Assembly: GCF_002161765.1 (NCBI RefSeq)
Contig: NZ_NFIN01000010.1
Coordinates: 45,819-109,818, forward strand
Direction: 5' to 3'
Source of the DNA: Bacteroides sp. An322
GTDB taxonomy: Bacteria > Bacteroidota > Bacteroidia > Bacteroidales > Bacteroidaceae
Length of the DNA: 64,000 nucleotides
Shown: positions 59,999 to 64,000 of the stretch, in pieces
Position numbering within the stretch: position 1 is the stretch's first letter
How the letters are laid out: every line of letters starts with the position of its first letter
Translations under genes and position numbers: made by a program
Notes under the pieces: generated by a model
The model's database searches: none
What the model saw: only the letters and a program-made list of their open reading frames with translations
Told to the model about the DNA's origin: nothing

Positions 59999-61780
59999 TT
60001 ACGCTTCTTTCTCCTTTCTTAAGGTGAATACGAACTCCAGTCCTCCGCTGGGGTTGTTCTTGGCAAAGATAGTTCCTCCGTGGAAGAGTACGGCGTTCTT
60101 TACGATAGCAAGCCCCAGTCCGGTGCCTCCTAATTTGCGCGAGCGTCCTTTATCTATCCGGTAAAAACGTTCGAAAATGCGGTTCAGGTGCTCTTCGGGT
60201 ACGCCTACGCCCGTATCGGAGAAGCTGAAGTAATAAAACTTTTCGTCTTCGCGGAAGCAATTGATTTTCACGGTTATCCCTGTGCCTGCGTATGCAATGG
60301 CATTGTCCATCAGGTTTCGGAAAATGGAGTAGAGCAATGAGCTGTTTCCGTTTATGGTCAGTTCGTGAGGCATACGGTTGATGACCGTAATATGCTTTTC
60401 TTCCAATGCCAATGCCACTTCGTTCAGCATGTTTTTTATCATCAGGCTCAAGTTGATGGTTTCCCTCTCTACCAGGTTAGGCGCTTCGTCCATGCGGGTC
60501 AGTACCGAGATGTCGCGTAGCAATACGGTCAGGCGGTTGCTTTGCGCATAACTTCGTTCTAAGAAGGTATGCATGGTCTCAGCCGGAAGATTAGGTGTAT
60601 TGATGATAGTCTCCAAATATCCCTGAATGCTGCTCACCGGTGTTTTCAGTTCGTGTGCGATGTTTTGCGTGAGTTGGCGTTTCAAGCGGGCTTGTTGTTC
60701 TTCTTGAGTGATGTCGATGATAGATACCTCGAACGACAGGTCTTGGAAGATGATGCATTCCACTGAGAACGAGCGTCCGTTCTTGTCCACATGCAGGGCG
60801 AGCCTTTTCTCTTCTTTGCTGAAATTTCCTTCGTTCTTGTTCAGGAATTCCGTAATGGGCTGAAGCTCGGCGATTCCGAACACTTCTTCGGTCGAAGTCA
60901 GGTTGTGGTCGGAAATGGTGTTGGCGTATTGGGTAAACAGGTTGTTCACCAATATCTCTTTCCTTTCGCGTGTGAATACGCCCAGCCCTTCGTGAGAGGT
61001 CTGTAGGTGTGAAATTAATTTTTCTCGCTCAATGTACAACGCTTCCTTTGTGCGGTGAAGCCGTTGGTATATCTTGATGATGTGTTCGGAGATTTCCCCT
61101 AATTCGTTTTTAGGGAATGTTTCCGAGATGTCTATTGCCTCGTTCCGGTCGGCTTTTAGCGCGAATTGTTGAAGTTGGGTTATTGATGTGCCTAATTTTT
61201 GGGTGTACCGGTAAAACATAATGATTAGCAACAGGCTGATAGCCAGCGTGAACCATACATATTCCGAATCGGCTTTCAGGTGTTTGCTCAGGCTCACGTT
61301 ATACGGGAGTGCCGAGCGGATGATGAGTTGTTGCGAAGGGTAATAGCGTGCGGAGTAAAAGTATGCTTCTCCTTTGATGCTTGCCGAATGGCGGCTGATG
61401 TCGTATCCGCTTCCGTACATCAGGGCGTCTTGCACTTCCTTGCGTGTGCGGTGGTTCTCAAACCGGTTCGTGTCGGGCTGGATATTGTCATACACCACCT
61501 TGCCTTGCGGAGTGATGAGGGTCACGCGCAAGTCTGGAATCATGTGGGTGGTCACATAATGGTGCAAAGAGTCGGTATCAAGTTCGCCTTCGTCTGCAAT
61601 GAAGTCGTACATGCGGTTGTTATAGTTTTGTAGCTGCATGTTGAGCAGGTCGCTCTTGTATTCTTTTTCTCTTTTATACTGAAATAGCAGGAAGCAAACT
61701 GCAAAAGAGATGAACAACAAGACAACAGAGAAGAACAATCGCTTGCTGAACGGAAGCAGACGGTACATCAGTTTGGTCAT
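59999..61780 (-). CDS. PhoR-like sensor histidine kinase
   Basis: The 593-residue kinase has TM1 (RLFFSVVLLFISFAVCFLLF, residues about 14-34), a periplasmic sensor domain and TM2 (VWFTLAISLLLIIMFY). HAMP, a PAS-like region (SHLQTSHEGLGVFTRERKEI), the H-box IAHELKTPVSSIQGYLE, N box FRNLMDNAIAYAGTGI, G1 SDTGVGVPEEH and G2 LGGTGLGLAIVKN follow. The regulator gene upstream is in the same orientation (27 bases apart). The architecture resembles PhoR, which responds to phosphate limitation; this signal is inference. Its start is preceded by half of a CCACAGATT repeat. Confidence 0.93.
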   Translation of the reverse strand: MTKLMYRLLPFSKRLFFSVVLLFISFAVCFLLFQYKREKEYKSDLLNMQLQNYNNRMYDFIADEGELDTDSLHHYVTTHMIPDLRVTLITPQGKVVYDNIQPDTNRFENHRTRKEVQDALMYGSGYDISRHSASIKGEAYFYSARYYPSQQLIIRSALPYNVSLSKHLKADSEYVWFTLAISLLLIIMFYRYTQKLGTSITQLQQFALKADRNEAIDISETFPKNELGEISEHIIKIYQRLHRTKEALYIEREKLISHLQTSHEGLGVFTRERKEILVNNLFTQYANTISDHNLTSTEEVFGIAELQPITEFLNKNEGNFSKEEKRLALHVDKNGRSFSVECIIFQDLSFEVSIIDITQEEQQARLKRQLTQNIAHELKTPVSSIQGYLETIINTPNLPAETMHTFLERSYAQSNRLTVLLRDISVLTRMDEAPNLVERETINLSLMIKNMLNEVALALEEKHITVINRMPHELTINGNSSLLYSIFRNLMDNAIAYAGTGITVKINCFREDEKFYYFSFSDTGVGVPEEHLNRIFERFYRIDKGRSRKLGGTGLGLAIVKNAVLFHGGTIFAKNNPSGGLEFVFTLRKEKEA

Positions 61781-61807
61781 AATCTGTGGTGAAAGGTGAA
61801 AAAAGAT

Positions 61808-62494
61808 TCATTCGCATTCGAAACAATATCCGTATCCCAGGCGGGTGACGATGTTTTTCCCGTATTCGCCTATTTTCTTGCGCAGGCGGGTAATGTTGAC
61901 GTCTATCGTGCGGTCCAGCACGTACACCTCGTCGTTCCATACCTTCGAAAGGATGTCTTCGCGAGAGAACACCCGTCCGGCATTTTGGAGCAAGAGTAAG
62001 AGGATTTCAAATTCCTTTTTCGTAAGCGGGATTTCTTCCCCGTCGATAGATACTTTCTTTTGGGAAATGTTGATAGTCAATCCCTTGTATTGCAATTCGT
62101 CGCTTTCTTTTCGCTGGAGATTGGCAGTCCGGCGCAATACGGCTTTCACGCGCATAATGACTTCGCGTAGCGAAAACGGTTTCGAAATATAGTCGTCCGC
62201 TCCTAAGTTGAAGCCCGTAATGGTATCGTTTTCCGTGTCTTTTGCCGTGATGAAGATAATGGGGATATTCATGGTGTCTTTATCGGCTTTCAGCATCCGC
62301 GCCATTTTGAATCCGGAGATTTCCCCCATCATCACGTCCAGCAAAAGCAGGTTGTATTGCGTAAGGTCTAGCTTCAACGCTTCTTCGGCTGAGTTTGCCG
62401 TGTCTACTTTGTATCCTTCCATTTCGAGGTTGAACTTCAGGATTTCGCACAAGTCGTCTTCATCGTCTACTACAAGGATTCGGTATTCGTTCAT
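61808..62494 (-). CDS. PhoB-like OmpR-family response regulator
   Basis: The start at 62494 (MNEYRILVVDDEDDLCEILK) drops 8 upstream codons that precede the receiver. The 228-residue regulator has phosphoacceptor Asp53 in LLLLDVMMGEISGF, Thr in IIFITAKD and Lys in DYISKPFSLRE. It also has a winged-helix domain with LTKKEFEILLLLLQNAGRVF and RTIDVNITRLRKKIGEYGKN. It is the first gene of a two-component operon with the PhoR-like kinase. Confidence 0.95.
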   Translation of the reverse strand: MNEYRILVVDDEDDLCEILKFNLEMEGYKVDTANSAEEALKLDLTQYNLLLLDVMMGEISGFKMARMLKADKDTMNIPIIFITAKDTENDTITGFNLGADDYISKPFSLREVIMRVKAVLRRTANLQRKESDELQYKGLTINISQKKVSIDGEEIPLTKKEFEILLLLLQNAGRVFSREDILSKVWNDEVYVLDRTIDVNITRLRKKIGEYGKNIVTRLGYGYCFECE

Positions 62495-62511
62495 GGCTTT
62501 TCTGTTTATTT

Positions 62512-62575
62512 TTACCACAGATTACACAGATTCATGAATTAATAATTGTTTTTAATCTGTGTAATCTGTGGTGAA
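62512..62575. repeat. Palindromic element, CCACAGATTACACAGATT family
   Basis: ACCACAGATTACACAGATT on the left and AATCTGTGTAATCTGTGGT on the right are exact complements with a short AT-rich centre. It lies between the regulator start and the asparaginase stop. Confidence 0.85.
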
Positions 62576-62639
62576 TATTTCTGCACGCAAAGATGCGCCT
62601 TTCGTGTTTCTTTAGTGTGAAATAGGTGTTACAATATTA

Positions 62640-63689
62640 TTACAATTCAGCCCTTGTAAATTCTCCTGCTATCGGACGGTGCATTTCGTTGCGTATCTGT
62701 TGCGGGGTAAGGCCGTGCCCTAACAGAAACATCAGCTTGGTCAGCACGCTTTCTACGGTCGAGTCGTATCCGCTGATGACACCGGCGTCCAGCAGGTGAA
62801 GTCCCGTTTCGTAGCGTGCCATTTCCACCATTCCCGTAGGGCATTGCGAGATATTGACGATGACGATACCCCGCTCTGTAGCTTCCTTCAGCAAGCGGAT
62901 GAACCATGGTTTCTGGGGCGCGTTTCCCGACCCGTAGGTCTTCAGCACCACCGCCTTCAGCCCCGGCGTGTTTAATACGTTGCTCACGATATTTTCCTGA
63001 ATGCCGGGGAAAATGGTGAGGATAATTACATTGGTGTCGAACACGAAGTGCGGGTGCATCGGGATGTCGGGATTTGCTTTTCGGATGCGGTCGTACTCGT
63101 ATTTGATGTGTATGCCTGCCGTGGCGAGTGGAGGATAGTTGAACGAACGGAAGGCATTGAAGTTCTCTGCGTTGATTTTCGTGGTCCGGTTCCCTCGCAG
63201 GAGCAGGTTCTCGAAGAAGATGCATACTTCGGGCACCACTGCACGTCCGTCAGGGTATTTTGCCGCGGCGATTTCGATGGAAGTGATGAGGTTTTCTTTC
63301 CCGTCGGTGCGCAATACGCCGATAGGCAACTGGCTTCCCGTCAGGATGACCGGCTTGCTCAGGTTTTCCAGCATGAAACTCAGTGCAGAAGCCGTATAAG
63401 CCATGGTGTCCGTTCCGTGCAGGATGACGAATCCGTCGAAGTTTTCGTAGTTATATTGGATAATCTTCACTAGCTTAGCCCATAATGCCGGCTCCATGTC
63501 CGAAGAGTCGATAGGCGGCGTAAACTGGTACGAAGAGATGCGGTAATTGAAGCGTTTCAGTTCCGGTACGTTCTCTTGAAGTTGGTCGAAATTGAAGGCT
63601 TCCAACGCTCCCGTTGCCGGATTCTCAATCATGCCGATTGTTCCGCCGGTATAGATAAGGAGTACGGAAGGATAGTCTGGCTTAATCAT
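62640..63689 (-). CDS. ansA: Type I L-asparaginase
   Basis: The start at 63689 (MIKPDYPSVLLIYTGGTIGM) matches the usual N-terminus; 36 further upstream codons are rejected. The 349-residue enzyme hydrolyses asparagine to aspartate. First Thr is in YTGGTIGM, second Thr-Asp in LHGTDTMAYTASALSF, and Lys in the downstream conserved region (VILTGSQLPIGVLRTDGKEN). No signal peptide is present, so it is cytoplasmic. Length fits type I enzymes. Confidence 0.93.
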   Translation of the reverse strand: MIKPDYPSVLLIYTGGTIGMIENPATGALEAFNFDQLQENVPELKRFNYRISSYQFTPPIDSSDMEPALWAKLVKIIQYNYENFDGFVILHGTDTMAYTASALSFMLENLSKPVILTGSQLPIGVLRTDGKENLITSIEIAAAKYPDGRAVVPEVCIFFENLLLRGNRTTKINAENFNAFRSFNYPPLATAGIHIKYEYDRIRKANPDIPMHPHFVFDTNVIILTIFPGIQENIVSNVLNTPGLKAVVLKTYGSGNAPQKPWFIRLLKEATERGIVIVNISQCPTGMVEMARYETGLHLLDAGVISGYDSTVESVLTKLMFLLGHGLTPQQIRNEMHRPIAGEFTRAEL

Positions 63690-63822
63690 AATCGGTACGT
63701 ATTTTGGCGCAAAGATACGAAATAAATGACAAATAGACAACAACCAATGGGTCAATAAAGAATATGTCGGAACAATTGTTTTCTTTTTGTTGTTCATAGT
63801 TCAGTAAAGTTTCATTGTTAAT

Positions 63823-63907
63823 CTGTAGGGGCGGGGTCTGCCCGCCCTGAATACATCCGCGTATGCATCTGTGGGCGCATCCGGGCAGGCAAACCCTGCC
63901 CCTACAG
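63823..63907. repeat. GC-rich palindromic element, GTAGGGGCGGG family
   Basis: CTGTAGGGGCGGGGTCTGCC... (63823-63847) faces the near-complementary GGGCAGGCAAACCCTGCCCC... (63883-63907). The centre contains TGTGGGCGCATCC. Its GC content far exceeds the flanks. The remaining bases up to 64000 hold no gene. Confidence 0.8.
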
Positions 63908-64000
63908 TGTTAGTTCAGCATGACAATGGTTGGTAAATTGAAAATTTCCATATTGCAAAGGTACGCCATTCTCCTCCGTCCGCCAAAAATCGGGTATCGC

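Overview
The window is chromosomal DNA of a Bacteroidales bacterium, most likely Bacteroides, Phocaeicola or a close relative. The evidence is the gliding-family genes gldB and gldE, a NigD-like lipoprotein, DUF4988, DUF4861 and DUF3836-type proteins, a fused ThrA, and dozens of promoters of the Bacteroidetes type (a TAnnTTTG box about 20-60 bases before the start, almost no Shine-Dalgarno sequences). No rRNA, tRNA, CRISPR array, prophage or classical insertion sequence was seen.

Layout. 1-1.2 kb: the start of a HipB-like repressor with three operator copies, and a frameshifted DUF4988 lipoprotein. 1.8-7.3 kb: threonine operon (candidate leader peptide, thrA, an ApgM-type homoserine kinase candidate, thrC). 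7.4-12.0 kb (minus): a pectin-utilisation operon of GH28, DUF4861 and GH43. 12.4-15.9 kb: fabI, gldB, an RsmI-like methylase, convergent lipA. 16-18.2 kb: a DPP-IV-type peptidase. 18.9-20.8 kb: three AT-rich genes for unknown exported proteins. 21-23.4 kb: an MFS transporter and a DUF3843-like protein. 23.6-25.0 kb: a complete hipBA toxin-antitoxin pair.

25.2-36.6 kb is the most interesting stretch. It holds two paralogous sensor kinases that share transmitter domains but have different AT-rich sensor domains, one OmpR-family response regulator, and three promoters (small membrane protein plus ABC transporter; M16 peptidase; DUF3836-like secreted protein). Each of the three promoters carries the same array of three 11-bp repeats exactly 17 bp before the -7 box. 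I read this as a self-contained envelope-response regulon.

36.7-53.999 kb: a C1-family peptidase, a CE1-like esterase, a LuxR-type regulator with a degenerate receiver, a FAD-dependent oxidoreductase, a GxxExxY nuclease gene enclosed in 32-bp perfect inverted repeats, radA, a NigD-like lipoprotein, a PurF paralogue lacking the catalytic cysteine, an Omp85-like protein, pepT, gcvT, a MATE exporter, a PagL-like deacylase and a lipoprotein. 54-64 kb: RNase G, a 30-residue basic ribosomal-type protein, HU, the mutY-ssb-gldE-PPTase operon, a PhoRB-like two-component system and type I asparaginase.

A recurring theme is intergenic imperfect palindromes built from iterated 8-11 base words (families based on CGCAGATT, CCACAGATTACACAGATT, CGCAGAGACGCAAAG, CTAGGTGA, AATAGTGA and GTAGGGGCGGG). 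They sit in intergenic gaps, several touch stop codons, one is nested inside another, and one pair of arms encloses the GxxExxY nuclease gene. This suggests a family of small mobile or terminator-like elements.
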